NCBI GenBank assembly: GCA_021851465.1
Contig: JAJZDL010000076.1
Coordinates: 1-11,739 of the forward strand
Length of the DNA: 11,739 bases
Direction: 5' to 3'
Source of the DNA: Acidobacteriota bacterium
Lineage (GTDB): Bacteria; Acidobacteriota; Terriglobia; Terriglobales; Acidobacteriaceae
A model generated the notes under the pieces. The model did no database searches, was not told the origin of the DNA, and saw only the letters and a list, made by a program, of their open reading frames with translations. The position numbers and the translations under genes were made by a program. Below, piece by piece: positions 1 to 5,571 of this stretch (position 1 is its first letter; each line of letters begins with the position of its first letter).

Positions 1-20
1 GGTGGTATGTGCCGGCAAAA

Positions 21-69
21 ATTGGATTCCATTGGACTTACGGCTAAATATTAGACTCTATTGTACTTA
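21..69. repeat. Imperfect 20-bp direct repeat built from 10-bp units
   Basis: Positions 21-40 and 50-69 match at 16 of 20 bases. Each copy is itself two 10-bp units resembling ATTGGACTTA (21-30, 31-40, 50-59, 60-69), with a 9-nt spacer between the pairs. The spacing therefore stays near one helical turn throughout, as in arrays of protein-binding sites, though such AT-richer repeats can also arise by slippage. The core TTAGACTC (51-58) recurs at 406-413. No adjacent gene explains a function. Confidence 0.5.
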
Positions 70-124
70 TGAGGCATGATCCGGGTTGCTTTGGGTCGAT
101 TCGGTGCAAGTTGATGTTAAGTGC

Positions 125-163
125 CCTGGGGCTGAAGTTCGTATAGGTCGGGCCTTCAGCCCT
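125..163. repeat. Hairpin repeat unit, copy 1
   Basis: GGGCTGAAG (129-137) and CTTCAGCCC (154-162) are perfect reverse complements, giving a 9-bp stem with a 16-nt loop. The unit starts with CCTGGGGCTG and ends with GGGCCTT..GCCCT, the same frame as the unit at 183-229, so the two look like diverged copies of one mobile or REP-like intergenic element. No T-tract follows, so it is not a standard intrinsic terminator. Confidence 0.6.
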
Positions 164-182
164 CTGGTTTGGGGTGCAATGT

Positions 183-229
183 AGCCTGGGGCTGCGCCCC
201 AGGCTGGTATACAGCGGGCCTTTGGCCCT
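183..229. repeat. Double-hairpin repeat unit, copy 2
   Basis: AGCCTGGGGC (183-192) pairs perfectly with GCCCCAGGCT (196-205) across a 3-nt loop, giving a 10-bp GC-rich stem. It is followed at 216-228 by a second small hairpin, GGGCC-TTT-GGCCC. Copy 1 at 125-163 shares the opening CCTGGGGCTG and the closing GGGCCTT..GCCCT. Similar 'CCTGGGGCT..AGCCCCAGG' elements are, from memory, scattered between genes in Acidobacteria. That is recollection, not a search. Confidence 0.65.
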
Positions 230-350
230 TACCGATCGCCCTTGCCGATTGCTCTTGCCGTTTGCCCTTACCGTTGCCGTTGGCCCTTGGATTTGGCCCT
301 TGCCGTTGATCCTTGGTTTTGGCCTTTGGTTTTGTGCCCTTGATTTTGTG
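226..350. repeat. Degenerate 13-bp tandem repeat array, about nine units
   Basis: The stretch can be cut into units that all begin C/T-C-C/T-T-T and continue with GCCGTTTG-like sequence. Boundaries fall at 226, 239, 252, 265, 284, 297, 310, 323 and 337. Unit lengths are 13, 13, 13, 19, 13, 13, 13, 14 and 14. The 19-nt unit holds an internal 6-bp duplication (CCGTTG twice). A consensus is CCCTTGCCGTTTG. Units drift from GCCG-rich to GTTTT-rich along the array. It begins inside the second hairpin of the preceding element, so the two may form one composite repeat. Confidence 0.6.
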
Positions 351-807
351 CTGCGAATCGAGGACTAGGAGACTGGACTCCGTCGCCCGCTTTTGTAAAA
401 GAACGTTAGACTCAGGACCCTGGTGTCTGTTTGGCTTGTTGCTGCAAATACGGGCGCGCCGGGGCCGTGTTTGCAGGCCGCTTATGGAGCTAAGAGATTC
501 ATTGCATTGCGGTTGGTCGCAGAGATGACACAGTGCGAGGCGTTGGGGCGAAGAGGCTTGCGGGCCGTGGCTGGGCGGTTGTTGATGGAACTTCTGCCGT
601 TCCGGCCGATCCTGCTGGCCGGGTGCGCTGGCTGCCTGCTGCTCGCCACCGGCCCCGCTGAGAACTCTGTCCGCAGCCGGTCCGATGACTTCGATCTATG
701 GTTCTATTTTACCAAGCGGGGGGAAACTACTATGCCAAGTATTTGGGGATATTTTGGGGGGGGGAGTGGTTTGGATTGTGGTGGTTGGTGGATTTGAGGG
801 GCGAGGT

Positions 808-836
808 GGGGGGGGTGACAGGGGGATTTGCGGGGG
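808..836 (+). other. G-rich tract with G-quadruplex potential
   Basis: The plus strand carries an 8-G run (808-815), then G5 at 821-825 and G5 at 832-836, with linkers of 5 and 6 nt. Splitting the 8-G run gives four G-tracts of at least three, which meets the usual intramolecular G-quadruplex pattern. A further run of nine Gs lies at 756-764. Whether it folds or matters is unknown. Confidence 0.45.
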
Positions 837-863
837 ACGAGCGCATTGGAAGGTCGTCCAAGG

Positions 864-925
864 CAAGAGAGGCCGATTCCTGAGCTGTAAGCTGACAGCT
901 CAAAACAAGAGAGGCTCGATTTCTG
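864..925. repeat. Imperfect direct repeat flanking a 7-bp hairpin
   Basis: CAAGAGAGGC followed by CGATTCCTG (864-882) recurs as CAAGAGAGGCTCGATTTCTG (906-925) with one inserted T and one substitution. Between and overlapping them, GAGCTGT (882-888) and ACAGCTC (895-901) form a perfect 7-bp stem with a 6-nt loop. The role is unknown. Confidence 0.5.
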
Positions 926-1031
926 CGATCTGAGCTTGCAAGGGACGTGCCCCCGATGCACGACAAGAGCAAAGGCTGGAGATTGTTTGGAGAACGGGGC
1001 GGAGGGTTGTGGTTTGGTGGAGAGCGCCGGG

Positions 1032-1085
1032 GTCCTTCGACTCCGCCTCCCGCGATGAGGCGGCGGGAGGCTGCGGTCAGGATGA
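1032..1085. repeat. REP-like long inverted repeat
   Basis: GCCTCCCGC (1045-1053) and GCGGGAGGC (1063-1071) form a perfect 9-bp stem with a 9-nt loop. The flanks are also partly complementary (GTCCT.. on the left, ..AGGATGAC on the right). The frame 'GTCCTTCGACT...TCAGGATGAC' resembles a dispersed intergenic repeat I recall from many bacterial genomes, including Acidobacteria. Dispersal cannot be tested in a single window. Confidence 0.5.
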
Positions 1086-1285
1086 CGACAAGGCATAGGG
1101 TGGGGGAGCGTGGGATGACGGCGGTGGGGTGGGTGTGAGGACGTGGGGTGGAGCGGGGTTGATGGTACGGGGCTGAGCGGGGGCTTGACACGGCGAGTTT
1201 GGCCGGATATCGGAGGAAGACTCTCTTCGGGTTATGCGATTGCCCTGCGCGATTGGGGTGTTTGCGGCCCAACAGACGGCTCTCT

Positions 1286-1294
1286 TGTTATACT
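1286..1294 (+). promoter_or_regulatory. Putative extended -10 element of ispD
   Basis: TGT-TATACT fits an extended -10 (TGn plus hexamer at 1289-1294). The hexamer ends 9 nt before the ispD ATG at 1304, and no Shine-Dalgarno lies between, so the transcript would start at or within a few bases of the ATG. A TTGCGG at 1262-1267 is 21 nt upstream, too far for a normal -35. Confidence 0.4.
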
Positions 1295-1303
1295 TCGTGG
1301 GCT

Positions 1304-2086
1304 ATGCGAGTCTTTGTGGTTCTACCGGCGGCTGGGATCGGGACGAGGATGTCCGTGGGGAGTGGCGCGGGCGGCGGCGCGTCCACGCCGAAGCAGTTTC
1401 TGGCCATTGCGGGCGTTCCGATGCTGGTGCATTGCCTGCGTGCATTTCTGGCCGTCGAGCGCGTGGAGGCGATTTACATTGCGGTGCGGCGTTCGGAGAT
1501 GGAGCGCGTGCGCGCGCAGGTGGCGGAGTTCGGAATGGGCGATGCGGGCGCCAGCCGCGGCAAGGTGCGTGTCGTCGAGGGCGGGGACCAGAGGCAGCAA
1601 TCGGTGAGCAATGCGCTGGCGCTGCTCATCGCGGAGAACGGCTGCGACGACGACGATGTAGTGCTGGTACACGATGCGGCGCGGCCCCTGATCGATGTGG
1701 ACGCCATCGAGCGCACGATCGACGCCGTCGTCGAACACGGGGCCGCGATCGTGGGCCTGCCGGCGGTGGACACCATCAAGCAGGTGGAGCGGACGGCGCA
1801 TGGGGCCATCGTGACGGCGACCATTCCGCGGGAGAGAATTGTGCAGGCGCAGACGCCGCAGGGCGCGCGCTGCGGGCTGCTGCGCCGGGCCTTTGCCGAG
1901 GCGGCCGCGGACGGCTTCGTGGGCACCGACGAGGCCAGCCTATTGGAACGGGCGGGGATCGTGGTGGCTGTGGTGGCAGGCTCGGCGAAGAACTTCAAGA
2001 TCACCCAACCGGGAGACCTGGAGCTGGCCGAGTTCTACCTGAAGACAACGGACGCGGCCAGATCTTTGGAGGGGCCGAATCGATGA
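1304..2086 (+). CDS. ispD: 2-C-methyl-D-erythritol 4-phosphate cytidylyltransferase (IspD)
   Basis: IspD transfers CMP from CTP to 2-C-methyl-D-erythritol 4-phosphate, the third step of the MEP pathway to IPP and DMAPP; it is cytosolic. The 260-aa protein carries the nucleotide-binding signature VLPAAGIGTRM (residues 7-16 region) followed by PKQF, then VHDAARPLI, TIPRERIVQAQTPQG, GTDEASLLERAG and a C-terminal KNFKITQPGDLELAE. A Gly/Ser-rich stretch of about six extra residues separates GTRM from PKQF compared with E. coli. The ATG at 1304 is chosen because the homologous sequence begins there. The frame stays open upstream to 1199, but those 35 residues are Cys/Arg-rich and unlike the family. 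There is no Shine-Dalgarno, and a -10-like hexamer sits 9 nt upstream. The stop overlaps the ispF start (ATGA), indicating a translationally coupled ispDF unit. Confidence 0.95.
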   Translation: MRVFVVLPAAGIGTRMSVGSGAGGGASTPKQFLAIAGVPMLVHCLRAFLAVERVEAIYIAVRRSEMERVRAQVAEFGMGDAGASRGKVRVVEGGDQRQQSVSNALALLIAENGCDDDDVVLVHDAARPLIDVDAIERTIDAVVEHGAAIVGLPAVDTIKQVERTAHGAIVTATIPRERIVQAQTPQGARCGLLRRAFAEAAADGFVGTDEASLLERAGIVVAVVAGSAKNFKITQPGDLELAEFYLKTTDAARSLEGPNR

Positions 2087-2706
2087 GCATGAGAATTGGA
2101 ATAGGGTTTGACTCGCACGAGTTCCGCGCAGGCCTGCCGCTGGTGATCGGCGGCCTGGCGATCGAGCACACAGAGGGGCTGGCAGGCCACTCGGATGGAG
2201 ACGTGCTTCTGCACGCCATCACCGACGCGCTGCTGGGCGCCGTCTCGGCGGGCGACATCGGCACGTTCTTTCCGCCCAGCGATCCGCGGTGGAAGGGCGC
2301 GGCCTCCAGCGTATTTTTGCAGACGGCCCTGGAGGAGGTTGCCACCGCCGGCTACCGCATCGTCAACGTCGATACCGTGCTGGTCCTTGCGCAGCCCAAG
2401 ATCGTGCCCATCGCCGGGGAGCTGCGCGAGCGCGTGGCGGAGCTGCTGGGCGTAAAACCCGGCGAGGTCGGCATCAAGGCCAAGACGCCGGAGGGTCTGG
2501 GCCTGGACCACACCGCCGTGGCCCACTGCACCGTGCTGCTGGAGAGCCTGCACGCGCCCGAGGCGCTCGGAGAGATGGTTGCCAGCGCCGACGCCGGCTC
2601 CGAGGAAGAGTTGAACGCCGTCGTCGAGGGGCTCATCGGCGGGCGGCACGACATCTCCGCGCTCGGCCGCAAGGTGGCGCCCTTCGATACCGGCGACCTG
2701 ACCTGA
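2083..2706 (+). CDS. ispF: 2-C-methyl-D-erythritol 2,4-cyclodiphosphate synthase (IspF)
   Basis: IspF cyclises CDP-ME 2-phosphate to MEcPP with release of CMP, the fifth MEP-pathway step. It is a homotrimeric metal enzyme in the cytosol. The start reads RIGIGFDSHEF, giving the Asp-x-His metal ligands. AGHSDGD supplies the third ligand and LHAITDALLGA..GDIGTFFP follows. KAKTPEGLGLDHTAVAHCTVLL closes the usual fold. The ATG at 2083 overlaps the ispD stop and has GGAGG at 2068-2072, 10 nt away. A second ATG at 2089 is possible but worse placed. At 207 aa it is about 45 residues longer than typical IspF. The extra C-terminal tail is acidic to mixed, ends in VAPFDTGDLT, and has no motif I recognise. 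Confidence 0.94.
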   Translation: MSMRIGIGFDSHEFRAGLPLVIGGLAIEHTEGLAGHSDGDVLLHAITDALLGAVSAGDIGTFFPPSDPRWKGAASSVFLQTALEEVATAGYRIVNVDTVLVLAQPKIVPIAGELRERVAELLGVKPGEVGIKAKTPEGLGLDHTAVAHCTVLLESLHAPEALGEMVASADAGSEEELNAVVEGLIGGRHDISALGRKVAPFDTGDLT

Positions 2707-2718
2707 GCCGCTAGCGGC
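2707..2718. other. Perfect 12-bp palindrome after ispF
   Basis: GCCGCTAGCGGC begins directly after the ispF stop codon. It is followed by C-rich sequence, including a run of eight Cs at 2733-2740, with no T-tract. It could be a weak terminator or a binding site for a dimeric protein; chance is also possible. It separates ispDF from the next gene. Confidence 0.3.
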
Positions 2719-2773
2719 CTTCCCCCGGAACGCCCCCCCCGAGCAGCTCAATAGTCTCTTCACGCGGAGGATC

Positions 2774-4135
2774 ATGTTGACCCTGTCACGACGCAAACTG
2801 CTCGCCTCAACCGCGATGACGGCAGGTGCGTCGCTGCTTCCGGTCGGCCTGCCCGGGGCCGGTCAAATGGCCCGGCCCGCCATGTCTCCTGTCCAACGCG
2901 AGGCCGCAACAGACTCGCTGATGAACTACTTCAGCCAAACCGTGCCGCAACTCCTGCGCCCGTCCGAAGGAACACTGAAGTGGCCCAGCATAGCGCCCAG
3001 CTTGCCTGGAAAAGAGTACTCGACCAGCCTATGGGACTGGGACACCCTCTGGACCGCGCGCGGACTCTTTCGCTACGCGAATCTCGCTCGCAACCCCGAA
3101 CTCCACTCCCGCGTCGCCGCGCACGCTCGCGGAAGTCTCGCGAACTTCCTCGATCGCCAATCCGCCACGGGGCGCCTCCCAATCATGATGAGTGTCACCG
3201 ATCCAGATCCCTTCGGCTGCCTGAAGGAGTCCACTCCCAACAGCAGAAATCAAGCCAAGCCCGTCTTCGCCCAACTGGCTCTTCTCATCGCCGACGAGAC
3301 AAACGATGTCGCCTGGCTCAGCCCCCGCTTCGATCGGTTGATGCGGTTCTACGACTCATGGATTGCGGGAAACCAATCCCCGATTGGCCTCCTCGTCTGG
3401 GGAAACGACGTCGCCATCGGCGACGACAACGACCCCACCACCTTTGGTCGCCCCTTCTTCTCCTCGGCAAACCTGCTCCTCAACTGCCTCTTTTACGCAG
3501 ACCTCACCGCAGCGGCCACACTGGCGCGGCGCCTGGGCCGTCCCGCCGACGAGCAGAGGTTGTCGTCCCAGGCCCACACCCTCGCCAACAACATCGAGCA
3601 GTTCTGCTGGGACCCGCGCGACCGCTTCTACTACACCGTCGATGTTCAGTGCGCCGACCGCCGCTCGGAACTGGTCCCCCACGTCAAGCCCGGCATGGAC
3701 ATGTCGTGGAAGTGTCTGCCGCTTCGTATCCAGATGTTTACCGGATTCCTGCCCATGTGGTGCCGCGTGGCGTCGCCGGAACACGCGAAATCGCTCGTCG
3801 AGAGCGCCTATCTCGCCGACACCCGCCTTCGCGCAGATTGGGGCGTGCGTTCACTCTCGAACCTCGAAACCATGTACTCGCTCGCCTTCAGCTCCAATCC
3901 CAGCAACTGGCTCGGTCCCGTCTGGATAATCGTCAACAATCTCGTATGGAACGGACTCAGAAACTACGGATACACAGCCGAGGCTGCCGAACTCGCCGAC
4001 AAAACCATCAAACTCCTCGCCAACGACCTCGCAATCGACGGCTCTCTCAACGAGTACTATCATCCCGATACGGGCGTTGCCCTCAGCCACAAGGGTTTTA
4101 TGGACTGGAACCTTCTCGTCCTCGAAATGGTCTAA
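2774..4135 (+). CDS. Tat-exported (alpha/alpha)6 glycoside hydrolase, GH63/GH37-like (MGH1-like domain)
   Basis: A predicted 453-aa exported hydrolase. The N-terminus, SRRKLLASTAMTAGASLLP, is a twin-arginine-type signal. Motifs of the trehalase / GH63 / mannosylglycerate-hydrolase clan follow in order: STSLWDWDTLW (84-93), GNDVAIGDDNDP (210-221, where the family usually has its catalytic Asp), WLGPVWIIVNNLVWNGL (379-395) and NEYYHPDTG (426-434, with Glu427 as the likely base). The substrate cannot be read from sequence; alpha-glucosides, trehalose or mannosylglycerate-type compounds are candidates. GGAGG at 2766-2770 lies 3 nt before the ATG. Codon choice is unlike its neighbours: CTC, TCC, CGC and GCC dominate, and the plus strand is C-rich over the gene, while ispDF, sco and ubiD are G-rich. 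This may reflect transfer or separate selection. It ends 31 nt before fbp. Confidence 0.8.
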   Translation: MLTLSRRKLLASTAMTAGASLLPVGLPGAGQMARPAMSPVQREAATDSLMNYFSQTVPQLLRPSEGTLKWPSIAPSLPGKEYSTSLWDWDTLWTARGLFRYANLARNPELHSRVAAHARGSLANFLDRQSATGRLPIMMSVTDPDPFGCLKESTPNSRNQAKPVFAQLALLIADETNDVAWLSPRFDRLMRFYDSWIAGNQSPIGLLVWGNDVAIGDDNDPTTFGRPFFSSANLLLNCLFYADLTAAATLARRLGRPADEQRLSSQAHTLANNIEQFCWDPRDRFYYTVDVQCADRRSELVPHVKPGMDMSWKCLPLRIQMFTGFLPMWCRVASPEHAKSLVESAYLADTRLRADWGVRSLSNLETMYSLAFSSNPSNWLGPVWIIVNNLVWNGLRNYGYTAEAAELADKTIKLLANDLAIDGSLNEYYHPDTGVALSHKGFMDWNLLVLEMV

Positions 4136-4166
4136 CGCGAACCTAAGGTGCTCTGCGAACAAGGAG

Positions 4167-5162
4167 ATGAGCAAAACGATGATTACGACGGTGCAGCAGC
4201 ACATCCTGCAGCAGCAGCAGGAGATCAGCGAGGCCAGTGGAACATTCAGTTGGCTGCTCAGCGGCATCACCCTGGCGACCAAGATGGTCGAGGCCAAGAT
4301 CCGCACGGCTGGGTTAAACGACGTTCTCGGCGCCATGGGACAGACCAACGTCCAGGGCGAGCAGCAGCAGAAGCTGGACGTGTATGCCAACCAGGCACTG
4401 CTGCACTGCCTGGGCCTGCGCGATTCCGTCGCCGCGCTGGTCAGCGAAGAGGACGAGGAGCCCGTCACCTTCGACCGCTCGGTGGAGTCCGGCAAGTACA
4501 TCATCGTCTTCGACCCGCTGGACGGCTCTTCCAACATCGACGTCAACGTGAACGTCGGGACCATCTTCAGCGTGCTGCGCAGGCTTCCCTCCGCGGACGC
4601 CGGCCTGCAGGCGTCCATCCTGCAGCCGGGATACGCCCAGGTCGCGGCCGGCTATGTGGTGTACGGCCCCTCGACGGTGCTGGTGTATACCACGGGCCAC
4701 GGCGTCCATGCGTTCACGCTGGACCCCACCATCGGGGCCTACGTCCTCACCAAGGAGCACATGAAGATGCCCCAACAGGGCAGCTATTACAGCGTGAACG
4801 AGTCCAACGCAGCCGCATGGCCCGAGGAGTTCCGCGAATATGTCGCCCTGTTGCGTGCCGGCGCGCTGGGCCGGCAGTACAGCTCGCGCTACATCGGCAG
4901 CCTCGTCGCGGACTTTCACCGCACGCTGCTCAAAGGCGGAGTCTTCCTCTATCCGCCGACCCGCGAGCAGCCCGGAGGCAAGCTGCGGCTGCTCTATGAG
5001 GCGAACCCGCTCGCCTTCATCGCGGAGCAGGCGGACGGGATGGCCTCGACCGGCAAGGGCCGCATCCTCGACATCAAACCGCACGGAATTCATCAACGCA
5101 CGCCCTTCGTCGTAGGCAGCAAGCGAGAGGTTGAAGCCCTGCTGTACGGCCAGGGCAAGTGA
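4167..5162 (+). CDS. fbp: Fructose-1,6-bisphosphatase class I
   Basis: FBPase hydrolyses fructose 1,6-bisphosphate to fructose 6-phosphate, the committed step of gluconeogenesis, using Mg2+ in the cytosol. The 331-aa protein aligns along the whole length of E. coli Fbp (332 aa): GLNDVLGAMGQTNVQGEQQQ, the acidic metal-site segment SEEDEE (93-98), FDPLDGSSNIDVNVNVGTIF (from 115), QVAAGYVVYG, SRYIGSLVADFHR, LRLLYEANPLAFIAEQADG and the closing HQRTPFVVGS. AAGGAG at 4161-4166 abuts the ATG at 4167. It would suit the in-frame ATG at 4179 better (12-nt spacing), and that Met aligns with E. coli Met1, so 4179 is a serious alternative start. The gene follows the glycoside hydrolase by 31 nt, and its stop overlaps the next small gene. 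Confidence 0.95.
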   Translation: MSKTMITTVQQHILQQQQEISEASGTFSWLLSGITLATKMVEAKIRTAGLNDVLGAMGQTNVQGEQQQKLDVYANQALLHCLGLRDSVAALVSEEDEEPVTFDRSVESGKYIIVFDPLDGSSNIDVNVNVGTIFSVLRRLPSADAGLQASILQPGYAQVAAGYVVYGPSTVLVYTTGHGVHAFTLDPTIGAYVLTKEHMKMPQQGSYYSVNESNAAAWPEEFREYVALLRAGALGRQYSSRYIGSLVADFHRTLLKGGVFLYPPTREQPGGKLRLLYEANPLAFIAEQADGMASTGKGRILDIKPHGIHQRTPFVVGSKREVEALLYGQGK

Positions 5163-5455
5163 AAGGACGGGACGCATTGACCGAAGTTGCATTGACCGAA
5201 GTTGAATTCACGGCTGTTGTGACAGACATTCAAATGGAGTCGCGCTCCGGTGCAACCGCGCGCTGGAGGATGGCGCTCGACCGTACCCGCTTCGCCGTCG
5301 GCGATGTGGGCGTCCTCCATGCGGTCTCGCGCGGCGGCACGCGCATCGAGGTCCCGGTGCTGGCGGTCGTCGCAGACGCAGCCGGAGACCTGTGGCATGT
5401 GGTGGAAAAACCGCTTGCCGCAGGCACCGACGTTGTTGGCCAGGTCGCTCACTGA
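5159..5455 (+). CDS. Small hypothetical protein translationally coupled to fbp
   Basis: A frame of up to 98 residues that I do not recognise. The GTG at 5159 overlaps the fbp stop (GTGA), and the frame uses codons like its neighbours. An in-frame TTG at 5177 has AAGGA at 5163-5167, 9 nt upstream, and is an equally good start (92 aa). The N-terminus holds a duplicated ALTEV, a third degenerate copy EFTAV, then VVTDIQMESRSGATARWRMALDRTRFAVGDVGVLHAVSRGG, and a C-terminus with DLWHVVEKPLAAGTDVVGQV. There are no membrane segments, cysteines or known motifs. The alternating hydrophobic pattern suggests a small beta-rich domain. Position suggests co-expression with fbp. A function in sugar phosphate metabolism would be a guess. 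Confidence 0.6.
   Translation: MKGRDALTEVALTEVEFTAVVTDIQMESRSGATARWRMALDRTRFAVGDVGVLHAVSRGGTRIEVPVLAVVADAAGDLWHVVEKPLAAGTDVVGQVAH
5174..5203 (+). repeat. 15-bp perfect tandem duplication
   Basis: GCATTGACCGAAGTT occurs twice head to tail (5174-5188, 5189-5203). A third weaker copy follows (5204-5213, 7 of 10 positions matching). The length is a multiple of three, so it adds five residues (ALTEV) in frame at the start of the small protein after fbp. It also duplicates a potential TTG start codon (5177 and 5192). Confidence 0.85.
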
Positions 5456-5571
5456 GCGCCACACGCCGACGCTGGAGTCGGTGGGGGAAGCTTTGGAATG
5501 TCGCGGTTTGGCGTAGACCGTCGGTGTCGTTGGACTCGTTCTGCGCGCTCGCTTAGGCCGGTCTGGGGCGC

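Larger units (their letters stand above)
1..1303. other. Long non-coding, repeat-rich intergenic region upstream of ispD
   Basis: About 1.3 kb with no open frame that looks like a protein. The short frames here are low in complexity (runs of Gly, Arg, Pro), have no recognisable domain, and change character with the repeats beneath them. Base composition shifts along it: AT-richer at 1-120, T/G-rich with CCTT motifs at 226-350, strongly G-rich on the plus strand at 700-1200. The separate repeats and hairpins are listed on their own. Between them, 351-680 and 926-1030 show nothing I can name. I see no tRNA-like or rRNA-like segment. It could hold untranslated leader sequence, decayed genes or small RNAs, but none can be shown from sequence alone. 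Confidence 0.6.

Noticed and set aside
226..350. CRISPR array
   Set aside because: The periodic units are about 13 bp with no unique spacers of 25-40 bp, and there are no cas genes.
174..797. Short overlapping plus-strand frames at the left end
   Set aside because: They run across the hairpins and the 13-bp array; their sequences are Leu/Gly/Trp-rich translations of repeats and look non-coding.
730..1272. 180-codon minus-strand frame in the left intergenic region
   Set aside because: The product is dominated by Pro, Ser, Arg and His from C-rich minus-strand sequence. It spans the repeats at 864-925 and 1032-1085 and has no ribosome binding site or family resemblance.
1199..1303. Upstream extension of ispD by 35 codons
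   Set aside because: The added residues do not resemble IspD, and the conserved N-terminus starts at the ATG at 1304.
2980..4146. 388-codon plus-strand frame overlapping the glycoside hydrolase
   Set aside because: An alternative frame of the hydrolase gene, with very high Arg/Pro content and no domain. The in-frame hydrolase motifs decide the coding frame.
4314..5192. 292-codon open frame on the minus strand opposite fbp
   Set aside because: A shadow of the high-GC fbp gene; no recognisable motifs.
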